Below, piece after piece: positions 43,856 through 52,537 of a stretch of DNA of 64,000 nt. Numbering within the stretch: position 1 is the first letter of the stretch; every line of letters begins with the position of its first letter. Made by a program: the position numbers and the translations under genes. Below the pieces are notes generated by a model that was not told where the DNA came from, did no database searches, and worked only from the letters and a program-made list of their open reading frames with translations. Source of the stretch: Kribbella aluminosa (GTDB taxonomy: Bacteria; Actinomycetota; Actinomycetes; Propionibacteriales; Kribbellaceae); the NCBI RefSeq assembly GCF_017876295.1, contig NZ_JAGINT010000001.1, positions 558,001-622,000 on the forward strand, in the 5' to 3' direction.

Positions 43856-45051
43856 CCTCCGACTTCGCGGCGGTATTCCGGGCCGAGCACGGGCGCGCGG
43901 TGGCCGTGCTGACCCGGGTGTTCGGGGACCTGGAGATCGCCGAGGACGCCGTCCAGGACGCGTTCGCGGCGGCGCTGGAGAAGTGGCCGGCGACCGGAGT
44001 ACCGCCGAGTCCGGCCGGCTGGATCATCACGACCGCGCGGAACCGTGCGATCGACCGCCTGCGCCGGGAGTCGGCGCGGGCGGGCAAACACGCCCAGGCG
44101 GCGCTGCTGCACGCCGAGGCCGAGACGCTGGAGGAGGGCGCCGTGCACGACGACCGCCTGCGGCTGATCTTCACCTGCTGCCACCCGGCCCTCGCGCTGA
44201 ACGTCCGGGTCGCGCTCACGCTCCGGATGCTCGGCGGGCTCAGTACGGCCGAGATCGCCCACGCGTTCCTGGTGCCCGAGCCGACGATGGCGCAGCGGCT
44301 GGTCCGCGCGAAGGCGAAGATCAAGGCCGCGGGCATCCCGTACCGGGTGCCGTACGAGGCGGACCTGCCCGAGCGCGTCCGCGGCGTACTGGCGGTCGTG
44401 TACCTGATCTTCAACGAGGGGTACGCCGCCTCGTCCGGCGAGACCCTGGTCCGCAACGAACTCGCCGCCGAAGCGATCCGCCTCGGCCGGCTGCTCGTCG
44501 ACCTGATGCCGGACGAACCCGAAGCGGCCGGGCTGCTCGCGCTGATGCTCCTCCAGCAGTCCCGCCGCCCGGCCCGGGTCGCACCCGACGGCGCGCTCGT
44601 CCGGCTCCGCGACCAGGACCCCGGACTGTGGGACCACGTGCTGATCACCGAAGGGCACACGTTGGTACGGCGGTGCCTCCGCCGGAATCAGCCTGGTCCG
44701 TATCAGCTGCAGGCGGCGATCAACGCCGTACACGCAGACGCCGCGACCGCCGAGGCAACCGACTGGCGGCAGATCCTGCAGCTCTACGACCACCTGCTGG
44801 CGCTGGACCCGACCCCGGTCGTCGCACTCAACCGCGCCGTCGTCGTGGCCGAGGTGGAAGGCCCCGCTGCCGCGCTCGCCCTCGTCGACGACCTGTCCCT
44901 CGACACCTACTACCTCTTCCACGCCATCCGCGCCGACCTCCTCACCCGCCTGGGACGCCTCGCCGAAGCCCGGACGGCGTACGAAACGGCGCTCTCCCAC
45001 ACCACCAACCAGGCCGAACAGGCCTTCCTGGAGGAACGGGCGCGACACTGA
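43852..45051 (+). CDS. ECF42-type RNA polymerase sigma factor
   Basis: A 399-residue sigma factor. Region 2 is FRAEHGRAVAVLTRVFGDLEIAEDAVQDAFAAALEKWP, region 4 includes LTLRMLGGLSTAEIAHAFLVPEPTMAQRLVRAKAKI, and a ~200-residue C-terminal helical (TPR-like) extension follows, containing YLIFNEGYAASSGE and LDPTPVVALNRAVVVAEVEGP. This long extension, together with the preceding DGPF gene, defines the ECF42 group, which has no classical anti-sigma factor. GTG 43852 is the start. Confidence 0.93.
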   Translation: MTSDFAAVFRAEHGRAVAVLTRVFGDLEIAEDAVQDAFAAALEKWPATGVPPSPAGWIITTARNRAIDRLRRESARAGKHAQAALLHAEAETLEEGAVHDDRLRLIFTCCHPALALNVRVALTLRMLGGLSTAEIAHAFLVPEPTMAQRLVRAKAKIKAAGIPYRVPYEADLPERVRGVLAVVYLIFNEGYAASSGETLVRNELAAEAIRLGRLLVDLMPDEPEAAGLLALMLLQQSRRPARVAPDGALVRLRDQDPGLWDHVLITEGHTLVRRCLRRNQPGPYQLQAAINAVHADAATAEATDWRQILQLYDHLLALDPTPVVALNRAVVVAEVEGPAAALALVDDLSLDTYYLFHAIRADLLTRLGRLAEARTAYETALSHTTNQAEQAFLEERARH

Positions 45052-45057
45052 TGTGTG

Positions 45058-45063
45058 TATAGT
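45058..45063 (+). promoter_or_regulatory. -10 element TATAGT placing the vapB start at or near the transcript 5' end
   Basis: TATAGT ends 7 bp before the ATG at 45071 and no Shine-Dalgarno lies in between. This geometry is typical of leaderless actinobacterial mRNAs. Confidence 0.55.
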
Positions 45064-45070
45064 TAGGCGC

Positions 45071-45364
45071 ATGCCGCGCATTCAGATCTATCTCCCCGAC
45101 GACCTCTACGCAGAGGTGAAGAGCCGCAAGCTGCGTGCTTCAGAGGTCGCGCAGCAGGCTCTCCGCGCCGAAATCCGCCGGCAGAAGCTGATTGAGGCGG
45201 CCGACGAGTACCTTGCCGCGCTGATCGCCGAAACCGGGGAGCCGTCTCCGGAGGACCTTGCCTGGGCCGAGGACTTCGTTGCTGGGATCAAGGCCAAACT
45301 CCGTCCGCCCGACGAGGGACACGGTCAGCACGAAGATGGCGGCCACGCCAAGAAGGCGAGCTGA
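45071..45364 (+). CDS. vapB: VapB-type ribbon-helix-helix antitoxin
   Basis: A 97-residue protein starting MPRIQIYLPDDLYAEVKSRK, the RHH strand and helix, then SEVAQQALRAEIRR. The C-terminal part is acidic then basic and would wrap the toxin. I chose ATG 45071, since the pattern begins there and a -10 box precedes it directly. The PIN-domain gene follows after 3 bp. Such antitoxins repress their own operon. Confidence 0.85.
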   Translation: MPRIQIYLPDDLYAEVKSRKLRASEVAQQALRAEIRRQKLIEAADEYLAALIAETGEPSPEDLAWAEDFVAGIKAKLRPPDEGHGQHEDGGHAKKAS

Positions 45365-45367
45365 GTG

Positions 45368-45754
45368 ATGCGACAGGCTGTCCTGGACAGTGGCGCAGTC
45401 AGCTTCTTCGTCGAGGGATCGAGCCGCGCCAAGGCGGTCCTGGCGGTTCTCGGCATCGAGGGCCTGTGGCCGCCGATAGTTCCGTCGGCGGTCCTGGTCG
45501 AGTGCCTCACCGGCCATCCGCAGAAGGATGTGCGGACCAACAGGTTCCTCAAGAGTTGCGATATCGGAGTCACTCTGGACGAGTCCGCCGCGCGCCGTGC
45601 CGCCAAGCTTCGAACTGATGCCGGTAAGGGGTCGGCGGTCGATGCGATCGTTGTGGCGATCGCCGAGCCCAGCGGTGTGGTGATCACCGGTGATACAGCT
45701 GATATCACTGCTCTTGCCGCACATGCTGCCGATGTCACTGTCCACCGCGTCTGA
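45368..45754 (+). CDS. vapC: VapC-type PIN-domain ribonuclease toxin
   Basis: A 128-residue PIN-domain protein. The acidic residues that bind magnesium are visible in [38 protein letters not shown] and [12 protein letters not shown]. VapC toxins cleave tRNA or rRNA; the target here is unknown. It is the second gene of the operon and lies 65 bp before nuoI. Confidence 0.87.
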   Translation: MRQAVLDSGAVSFFVEGSSRAKAVLAVLGIEGLWPPIVPSAVLVECLTGHPQKDVRTNRFLKSCDIGVTLDESAARRAAKLRTDAGKGSAVDAIVVAIAEPSGVVITGDTADITALAAHAADVTVHRV

Positions 45755-45819
45755 TCGCCGAACGGATCGGCTCGGAACCGGCTAGTGTCTGCCAACAGGG
45801 GAACGACGGGAGGTGGAGT

Positions 45820-46299
45820 GTGGGGCTGCCTGGTAAGGGGCTGGTCGAGGGGTTGAAGGTCACTGCGCGGACGCTGGCCCGGCGGTCCGTCACCGAGCAG
45901 TATCCGGATGTCCAGCCGGAGTTGCCGCCGCGCAGCCGGGGTGTGATCGCGCTGCTGGAGGAGAACTGCACCTCCTGCATGCTGTGCGCCCGCGAGTGCC
46001 CGAGCTGGTGCATCTACATCGACTCGCACACCGAGACCGCGCCGTCGGTCGGTGAGCAGGCCCGGGAGCGCAGCCGGAACGTGCTGGACCGGTTCGCGAT
46101 CGACTTCAGCCTCTGCATGTACTGCGGGATCTGCATCGAGGCCTGCCCGTTCGACGCGCTGTTCTGGTCGCCGGAGTTCGAGTACGCCGAGACCGACATC
46201 CGCAACCTCACCCACGACAAGGAGCGGCTCCGCGACTGGATGTGGACCGTTCCGGCCCCGCAGCCCATCGACCCGGGACCGGCGGAGGACGACGCGTGA
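45820..46299 (+). CDS. nuoI: NADH-quinone oxidoreductase subunit I (8Fe ferredoxin-type)
   Basis: A 159-residue subunit with both 4Fe-4S motifs: [12 protein letters not shown] and [18 protein letters not shown]. It passes electrons to NuoB. GTG 45820 has GGGAGG upstream. It is the first gene of a tight run nuoIJKLMN. In a complex without NuoEFG, this subunit is the likely docking point for reduced ferredoxin. Confidence 0.95.
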   Translation: MGLPGKGLVEGLKVTARTLARRSVTEQYPDVQPELPPRSRGVIALLEENCTSCMLCARECPSWCIYIDSHTETAPSVGEQARERSRNVLDRFAIDFSLCMYCGICIEACPFDALFWSPEFEYAETDIRNLTHDKERLRDWMWTVPAPQPIDPGPAEDDA

Positions 46300-46793
46300 C
46301 AACGGTTCTGTTCGCCGTCGCCGGCCTGGTGGCGGTCGCTGCCGCCGTCCTGGTCGTCACGTCCCGCCGGATCGTGCACGCCGCGCTCTGGCTGGTGCTC
46401 GCGCTCGGCGCGGTGGCCGGCTGCTTCGGCGCGTTGCACGCGGAGTTCGTGGCGCTGGTCCAGATCCTGGTGTACGTCGGCGCGATCGTCGTACTGGTGC
46501 TGTTCGCGCTGATGCTCACCAAGGCGCCGACGAATCCGCTGCCGGAGCTGACCACCGGCCGGAGCCCGTTCGCGGCCGTGGTGGCCGGTGTCCTCGCGGT
46601 GCTCCTCGGTACCGGCATTCTGCTTGCCTTCGGCAACGAGAAGGTCAAGCCGGTGGCCGACGGCTCCGCGACCGCCGTCGGCACCCAGGTGTTCGAGCAC
46701 TGGGTGCTGCCGTTCGAGGTGCTGTCCGTCCTGTTGCTCGCCGCGCTGATCGGCGCGATCGCCCTCTCCCAGCAGAAGAAGAAGGAGGACTGA
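46296..46793 (+). CDS. nuoJ: NADH-quinone oxidoreductase subunit J
   Basis: A 165-residue, five-helix membrane subunit. [53 protein letters not shown] is the conserved core including the pi-bulge helix region ([12 protein letters not shown]). GTG 46296 overlaps the nuoI stop by 4 nt. Confidence 0.94.
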   Translation: MTTVLFAVAGLVAVAAAVLVVTSRRIVHAALWLVLALGAVAGCFGALHAEFVALVQILVYVGAIVVLVLFALMLTKAPTNPLPELTTGRSPFAAVVAGVLAVLLGTGILLAFGNEKVKPVADGSATAVGTQVFEHWVLPFEVLSVLLLAALIGAIALSQQKKKED

Positions 46794-46794
46794 C

Positions 46795-47112
46795 ATGCCG
46801 TTGGTCCTCCCGCTGCTGCTGGCAGTGGTGCTGTTCTGCATCGGCGTGTACGGCGTGCTCGCCCGGCGGAACGTGATCACGCTGCTGATGTCGTTCGAGC
46901 TGATGCTGAACGCGGTGAACCTGAACCTCGTCGCCTTCGACGCCTGGCGGGTGACCGAGGCGACCGGCCAGACGCTCTCAGTGTTCGTGATCACGCTGGC
47001 GGCGGCCGAGATCGGCCTGGGCCTGGCGATCGTCCTGCTGCTGTTCCGCGGCCACGGGCACGTCGACGCCGACGCGGCCCGGGACCTGCTCGAGCCCGAG
47101 GAGGCGTCGTGA
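46795..47112 (+). CDS. nuoK: NADH-quinone oxidoreductase subunit K
   Basis: A 105-residue, three-helix subunit with the family core [15 protein letters not shown] and [17 protein letters not shown], which contain the two membrane glutamates of the proton path. ATG 46795 follows AAGGAGG. Confidence 0.95.
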   Translation: MPLVLPLLLAVVLFCIGVYGVLARRNVITLLMSFELMLNAVNLNLVAFDAWRVTEATGQTLSVFVITLAAAEIGLGLAIVLLLFRGHGHVDADAARDLLEPEEAS

Positions 47113-48875
47113 TCGGCACCGCCTGGCGAGTCGTCGGCGTCGGCTTCTCGCTCCTCGTCGTACTGGCCGCGGCGCTGCTGCACGGCGTGACGCCGCAGCA
47201 CACCTCGGCCGGCGGCGCGATGATCGGCCAGGACTTCTGGTTCTCGTACGAGTTCCGCACCGACGGCCTGACCGTGCTGATGCTCGCCGTGGTCGGTGTC
47301 GTGTCGGGCTGCGTGCAGGTCTACTCGATCGGGTACGTCCGCGAACGGATCGCGTCGTACACGGCGCTCGTCACGCTCTTCACCGCGGCGATGGTGACCG
47401 TGGTGGTGTCCGACAACCTGTTCCTGCTGCTGATCGGCTGGGAGGTGATGGGCGCCTGCTCGTACCTGCTGATCGGCCACTACTGGGAGCGTCGGGATGC
47501 CCGCGCCGGTGCGATGAAGGCGTTCCTGATCACGAGGTTCGCCGATGTCGGATTCCTGTTCGGGATCTTCGTGCTCGGCGTCGGGTACCACACGTTCCGG
47601 ATCTCCGAGCTGGGCAGCGGCCCGATCCAGCCGCACACGCTGACGATCGGCACGCTGCTGCTGCTCGTCGGCGTCGTCGGGAAGTCGGCGCAGGTCCCGT
47701 TGCAGACCTGGCTCCCGGACGCGATGCCCGGTCCGAGTCCGGTCAGCGCGCTGATCCACGCGGCGACGATGGTTGCCGCGGGCGTCTTCCTGATCGCCCG
47801 GCTGTTCGACCTGTTCGTCAAGGCCGAGACCACGCTCACCGTGCTGGCCGTGATCGCCTGTGTGACCATGCTGTTCGCGGCGTCCTGCGCGATGGCGGCG
47901 GTCGAGGTGAAGCGGGTGCTCGCCTGGTCGACGGTGAGCCAGCTGGCGATCATGTTCTCCGGGCTCGCGCTCGGCACCGGCGACGGGCGGCACGCGGCGC
48001 TCTTCCACCTGTTGACGCACGCGGCCTTCAAGGGCCTGCTGTTCCTCTGCGCGGGCGTCCTGCTGCATCAGGTCGGCAGCGCGGCGTTCGTCGTACTCCG
48101 GAAGTACTCGCGCCGCGGCGTACTCCGGAAGCGGCTGCCGGTGACGTTCGTGACGATGACGATCGGCCTCGCCGCGCTGGCCGGCGTACCGGGGCTGGCC
48201 GGGTTCTTCTCCAAGGACTCCGTGGTCGAGGCGGCCTGGGAGACTGCCCGGGGCGGTTCGGCGGTCGGCTGGATCGTGCTCGTGTCGGTGTGCCTGACCG
48301 CGATGATGACCGCGTTCTACTGCCTGCGCCTGTGGCTGTGGGTCTTCTTCCGTACGCCGGCCGTCGTCGGCGCGGTCGGTGCGTTCGAGGACGACGACGC
48401 GATGGCGGACCTGGACGAGCCGGACGCCCGGAAGCTGCGCGAGGGCTCCTGGCTGATGCTGGCGCCGATGGTCCTGCTGACTCTCGGTGCCGTCGGGCTC
48501 GGGTACGCCGATGGCATTCACCTCAAGTGGCCGATCGCGCTGATCACGACCGTGCTCGCGGTGCTCGGGGCACTCCCGGCGTACTCGCTGTGGCGTCGCG
48601 GCGCGGACCCGCGGCCGGTGCTGCTGGAGCGGGAGTACGGCGTGGATCCGGCGTACCAGCGGTTGGTCGTGCTGCCGGTGCGATGGCTGGCCCGGTTGAC
48701 GGTCGGTGGGGATCAGGACGTGATCGGGGCGTACGTGCGGGCGACCGGGCGGGCCGGCGTGCTCGCGTCGGCCGGGCTCCGGAAGTTGCAGACCGGGAAC
48801 GTGCAGACATACCTGACCGCGGCCGTGGTCGGAGTGGTCGCGCTCGCGATCCTGGCGGGGGTGATCGGGTCGTGA
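47109..48875 (+). CDS. nuoL: NADH-quinone oxidoreductase subunit L
   Basis: A 588-residue antiporter-like subunit. Core motifs are [21 protein letters not shown] (with the TM5 glutamate), [34 protein letters not shown] (with the lysine/histidine path) and [12 protein letters not shown]. The C-terminal lateral helix region is present. GTG 47109 overlaps the nuoK stop by 4 nt. Confidence 0.95.
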   Translation: MIGTAWRVVGVGFSLLVVLAAALLHGVTPQHTSAGGAMIGQDFWFSYEFRTDGLTVLMLAVVGVVSGCVQVYSIGYVRERIASYTALVTLFTAAMVTVVVSDNLFLLLIGWEVMGACSYLLIGHYWERRDARAGAMKAFLITRFADVGFLFGIFVLGVGYHTFRISELGSGPIQPHTLTIGTLLLLVGVVGKSAQVPLQTWLPDAMPGPSPVSALIHAATMVAAGVFLIARLFDLFVKAETTLTVLAVIACVTMLFAASCAMAAVEVKRVLAWSTVSQLAIMFSGLALGTGDGRHAALFHLLTHAAFKGLLFLCAGVLLHQVGSAAFVVLRKYSRRGVLRKRLPVTFVTMTIGLAALAGVPGLAGFFSKDSVVEAAWETARGGSAVGWIVLVSVCLTAMMTAFYCLRLWLWVFFRTPAVVGAVGAFEDDDAMADLDEPDARKLREGSWLMLAPMVLLTLGAVGLGYADGIHLKWPIALITTVLAVLGALPAYSLWRRGADPRPVLLEREYGVDPAYQRLVVLPVRWLARLTVGGDQDVIGAYVRATGRAGVLASAGLRKLQTGNVQTYLTAAVVGVVALAILAGVIGS

Positions 48876-50425
48876 GCCAGTGGTTGCTGATCGCCTTGCT
48901 GGCGGTTCCGGCGGTGACCGCCGGGGTGCTGTGGGGGCTGCCTGCGGTTCTGGGGGAGCGGGTCTCGGCGATCGTCGGGTCGGTTGTGTCGGGTTTGGTG
49001 CTGGTCGGCTCGGTGTTCCTTTGGTGGGACATGCGTCGTCCGCATTGTCCGTGCACGTCAATCTTTGTGGCCTTTCGAGAGCCACCCCGGAACTTGCCCG
49101 GCAAGTTGTTGCCGTACGCACAGACCGACGTGTCCTGGATACCGCAGCTGGATGTGCGGTTCCACCTCGCCGTCGACGGTGTTTCGATGCCGCTCATCGC
49201 GCTCACCGCTCTTCTGGTGTTCCTCTGCAGCCTGTACTCGTTGAAGATCACGCCGCGGATCGGCCGGATGCGGTCGCTGATCGCGCTGCTGCTGGTGATC
49301 GAGACCGGGGTGATCGGGACGTTCGCGGCCGCTGACCTGGTGCTGTTCTTCGTGTTCTTCGAGATCGTGCTGATCCCGATGTGGCTCGTGATCGACGTCT
49401 GGGGCGACCACCACGACCGGGCCGGGCGGCGCCGGGCGGCGAACACGTTCGTTCTGATGACCGTGCTCGGCTCGGCGTTGATGCTGATCGGGTTCCTGCT
49501 GATCCACCGGCAGACCGGGACGTTCGACGTGGCGTTCCTCGGGGAGCATCCGCTCCGTGGTGGGCACGGGGTCCCGCTCGCCGCGGCGGTGCTGATCGCC
49601 GTCGGGCTCGCGGTGAAGATGCCGCTCTGGCCGCTGCACATCTGGTTGCCGGACGCGCACGCGAAGGCGCCGACGGTCGGATCGGTGCTGCTGGCCGGCG
49701 TACTGCTGAAGCTCGGCAGCTACGGCATGATCCGGATCCTGCTGCCGATCCTGCCCGGGGCGACGACCACGATCGCGCCGTACCTGGCCGGCTTCTCGGT
49801 GGTCGCGATCGTCGCCGGATCGCTCGCCTGCCTGGCGCAGACCGACGTGAAGCGGCTGATCGCGTACTCGAGCGTCGGGCACATGGGCTTCATCGGGCTC
49901 GGCGTCGCGACGATGTCGCCGGAGGGCCTGAACGGCGCGCTGTACGCGAACATCGCGCACGGCGTCATCACCGGGCTGCTGTTCTTCCTGGCCGGGGCGA
50001 TCAAGGACCGGTACGACACCAGCGACCTGCGGACGATCGGCCGCGCGCTGTACGCCCGGCTGCCGCGGATCGGCGGCCTGCTCACGTACGCGTGCCTCGC
50101 CTCCCTCGGGCTGCCGGGGCTGGCCGGGTTCTGGGGCGAGATGCTGGTCCTGCTCGGCGCGTACCACCCGGCCGCTGCGTTGCCGCGGGCAACCTTCCTG
50201 GTGCTGATGGTGATCGCCGGACTCGGCGCGGTGCTGACCGCCGCGTACTTCCTCCGGCTGATCCGGAACCTCTGCCAGGGCGATCCGGCCGAGTACCCGC
50301 CGACCGCGTTCGCGGTCGACCTGAGCCGGATCGAGTTCGCGACCTTCGCGCCGCTCGCCGTACTCACCGTGGTCCTCGGCCTGTGGCCGTTCACACTCCT
50401 CAACGAGTGGATGGCCGCCCTATGA
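48872..50425 (+). CDS. nuoM: NADH-quinone oxidoreductase subunit M
   Basis: A 517-residue antiporter-like subunit. The core reads FFVFFEIVLIPMWLVI, PLWPLHIWLPDAHAKAPTVGSVLLAGVLLKLGSYGMIRI and AYSSVGHMGFIGLG. Between TM1 and TM2 there is an unusually long, cysteine-containing stretch (PHCPCTSIFVAFREPPRNL, 49034-49092) of lower G+C than its surroundings. GTG 48872 overlaps the nuoL stop by 4 nt. Confidence 0.94.
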   Translation: MSQWLLIALLAVPAVTAGVLWGLPAVLGERVSAIVGSVVSGLVLVGSVFLWWDMRRPHCPCTSIFVAFREPPRNLPGKLLPYAQTDVSWIPQLDVRFHLAVDGVSMPLIALTALLVFLCSLYSLKITPRIGRMRSLIALLLVIETGVIGTFAAADLVLFFVFFEIVLIPMWLVIDVWGDHHDRAGRRRAANTFVLMTVLGSALMLIGFLLIHRQTGTFDVAFLGEHPLRGGHGVPLAAAVLIAVGLAVKMPLWPLHIWLPDAHAKAPTVGSVLLAGVLLKLGSYGMIRILLPILPGATTTIAPYLAGFSVVAIVAGSLACLAQTDVKRLIAYSSVGHMGFIGLGVATMSPEGLNGALYANIAHGVITGLLFFLAGAIKDRYDTSDLRTIGRALYARLPRIGGLLTYACLASLGLPGLAGFWGEMLVLLGAYHPAAALPRATFLVLMVIAGLGAVLTAAYFLRLIRNLCQGDPAEYPPTAFAVDLSRIEFATFAPLAVLTVVLGLWPFTLLNEWMAAL

Positions 50426-50449
50426 CGGCACTGATGCCGCGACTCCGTC

Positions 50450-50522
50450 GCGGCGGGTCACGGGGCTGCAGCTCCCGTCCTTCCCTCGTCGCTCCGCTCC
50501 TCAGTCCAGGACGGGAGGCCCC
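50450..50522 (+). repeat. Dispersed hairpin element, copy B, covering the nuoN ribosome binding site
   Basis: CTCCCGTCCTTCCCTCGTCG, CTCCTCAGTCC and AGGACGGGAGGCCCC occur as in copy A (37152-37245), in the same orientation relative to the ATG. The arms CTCCCGTCCT and AGGACGGGAG pair perfectly and cover GGGAGG. It breaks the otherwise overlapping nuoLMN gene run with a 97-bp gap. Confidence 0.82.
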
Positions 50523-51974
50523 ATGACCCTGACGTGGACCGACTGGCAGGCTGTCGCCGTACCGCTGGTGCTGGCGATCGGCGCGATCGCCGTGCTGCTC
50601 GTCGACAGCTTCTGGAAGAGTGCACCGGCCGAGCTGCGGCATACCGTCGTGACCCTGCTGACCAGCGTGGTGATCCTGTTCGGGCTCGTGTTCGTGTGGG
50701 CGCAGCGGGCCGACGTCAAGCCCGCGTTCTGCCGTCCGGCGGTCGAGGGGCCGGCCGAGTGCAGCCTGGTCTTCGAGCCGTTGACCGCAGGGTTGTGGGC
50801 GGTGCTGCTGATCGGCGGGCTCGGCGTCGTCGGGTTGTCGACGTACCGGCTGCTGGCCAAGGACGTGCCGATCGGGGAGTACCACTTCCTGCTGCTGAGC
50901 GCGCTCACCGGCGCGACGGTGCTGGCGGGCGCGCGGGATCTGGCGACGTTGGTGATCGCGCTCGAGGTGGTGTCGCTGCCGACGTTCGCGATGGTCGGGT
51001 TGCGCCGCGACCGGCGAGGGTCCGAGGGCGCGCTGAAGGCGTTCCTGGTCTCGGTACTGTCGACCGCGGTGATGCTGTTCGGCGTCTCCTATCTGTACGG
51101 CGTGACCGGCTCGCTGTACCTGACCACGATCGCTAACCGGCTGAGCGGACTCGACCCGAACCTCGCCCGCGTGGCGTTCGCGGCCGGGCTGTTCGTGATC
51201 GTCGGGTTCGCGTTCAAGATCGCGGCGGTGCCGTTCCACGCGTGGCTGCCGGACACGTACGTCGGGGCCCCGGTCGAGGTCACGACCTTCCTCGCCGTGG
51301 TGTCGAAGTCGGCCGGTGTGGCCGGGCTGCTCGTGCTCGTGACGTCCGGGATCGCGCCGGCCGGCTCGGAGCTTCGTACCGTGGTCGCGATCCTCGCGGC
51401 GGTGACGATGACCGTCGGGAACCTCGCGGCCCTGCGCCAGGTCGAAGCGGTCCGGCTGCTCGCCTGGTCGTCGATCGGGCAGGTCGGTTTCCTGCTCGCA
51501 CCGCTGGCCGTCGGCGACGCCCGAGCCGTCGTCGGGTACCTGGCGGCGTACGTCGTGGTGACGCTCGGCGCGTTCGGGGCGGTGGCCGTGGTGCAGCGGC
51601 ACCGCGCGGGCGGTCTGCTCACCGACTACCGCGGAATGGTCCGCTCCGAGCCTGGGCTGGCGGCCGCGCTGATCCTCTTCCTGGTGGTGCTCGCGGGGCT
51701 GCCGCCGGGGCTCGCAGGTCTGTTCACGAAGTTCGCCGCGTTCCAGGCGGTGATCGATGCCCACCTCGGTTGGCTCGCGATCGTGATGGCGATCAACGTG
51801 ATGATCGGGCTGGCCGTGTACCTGCGCTGGATCGCGGAACTCTTCCGGCTCCCCGCCGACGACCCGTTCTCGGTCGACATCGAGACCCCGGCCGTTGCGA
51901 TGCTCACGGTTTGCGCCGCCCTCACCGCGGTCCTGTCGGTGCTGCCGAGCATCATGTTCGCGCTCGCGACCTGA
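50523..51974 (+). CDS. nuoN: NADH-quinone oxidoreductase subunit N
   Basis: A 483-residue antiporter-like subunit. Motifs: DLATLVIALEVVSLPTFAMVGLRR (TM5 glutamate), AFKIAAVPFHAWLPDTYVGAPVEVTTFLAVVSKSAGVAGLL, and LAWSSIGQVGFLLAPLA. ATG 50523 uses the GGGAGG of the repeat element. It is the last nuo gene in the window. Confidence 0.95.
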   Translation: MTLTWTDWQAVAVPLVLAIGAIAVLLVDSFWKSAPAELRHTVVTLLTSVVILFGLVFVWAQRADVKPAFCRPAVEGPAECSLVFEPLTAGLWAVLLIGGLGVVGLSTYRLLAKDVPIGEYHFLLLSALTGATVLAGARDLATLVIALEVVSLPTFAMVGLRRDRRGSEGALKAFLVSVLSTAVMLFGVSYLYGVTGSLYLTTIANRLSGLDPNLARVAFAAGLFVIVGFAFKIAAVPFHAWLPDTYVGAPVEVTTFLAVVSKSAGVAGLLVLVTSGIAPAGSELRTVVAILAAVTMTVGNLAALRQVEAVRLLAWSSIGQVGFLLAPLAVGDARAVVGYLAAYVVVTLGAFGAVAVVQRHRAGGLLTDYRGMVRSEPGLAAALILFLVVLAGLPPGLAGLFTKFAAFQAVIDAHLGWLAIVMAINVMIGLAVYLRWIAELFRLPADDPFSVDIETPAVAMLTVCAALTAVLSVLPSIMFALAT

Positions 51975-52027
51975 CAGGTTCCGGTCAGATCGAGCGGTGC
52001 GGCCCGGTGGGTGGCTACCGTCGGATC

Positions 52028-52537
52028 ATGCTTGCCCGAGGACTCATCGCCTTGACCCTGCTGGCCGCTGCGGCCGGTTGCAGCTCCGGCCACGCCGGCT
52101 CACGGCCGAGCCCGTCCCAGCCGAGCCCGTCCCAGCCGAGCCCATCTCCGTCGAGCGTGAGCCCGACCGGTGCGCCGAGCAGCGTCGCCGCGACCCCGAG
52201 CCAGGCAGGTCCGACCGCGAAGGACGGCCAGAACTACAAGGCCTGCACCGACGGCACCTGTGAGGTGCTGATCCGGAAGAATGCTGTCATCAACCTCAAG
52301 GGGGACAAGTTCACCGCGACGGTGGCGAAGGGCACGCTCAAGCTCACCGACTCGAAGGGGTACATCTCGTTGAGCCAGAGCGGTACCTCGTCCAGCCGCA
52401 GCGGCAACGGCAGCGTCGGCGGCGTGGCCGGCGGTCTCGCCGCGGTCAGCTGGAGCGACGGCGACGGACCAGTTCACATCGCCACGCTGACGTATGCCGA
52501 GGGCGACACCGTCGTCGTCATGCTCACGAAGAGGTAG
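52028..52537 (+). CDS. Lipoprotein of unknown function
   Basis: A 169-residue protein with a lipoprotein signal (LIALTLLAAAAGCSS, acylated Cys at about residue 18), a Ser/Pro linker with PSQPSPSQPSPS repeats, and a ~100-residue beta-rich domain (CTDGTCEVLIRKNAVINLKGDKFTATV) in which two cysteines probably form a disulfide. The ATG at 52028 is 51 bp after nuoN, and its end overlaps the convergent acetyltransferase gene by 14 nt. Not recognised further. Confidence 0.75.
   Translation: MLARGLIALTLLAAAAGCSSGHAGSRPSPSQPSPSQPSPSPSSVSPTGAPSSVAATPSQAGPTAKDGQNYKACTDGTCEVLIRKNAVINLKGDKFTATVAKGTLKLTDSKGYISLSQSGTSSSRSGNGSVGGVAGGLAAVSWSDGDGPVHIATLTYAEGDTVVVMLTKR

Noticed and set aside
46014..49121. A ~1035-residue minus-strand open frame across nuoI-nuoM
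   Set aside because: Composition-driven shadow of the nuo genes; His/Arg/Gln-rich with no domain.
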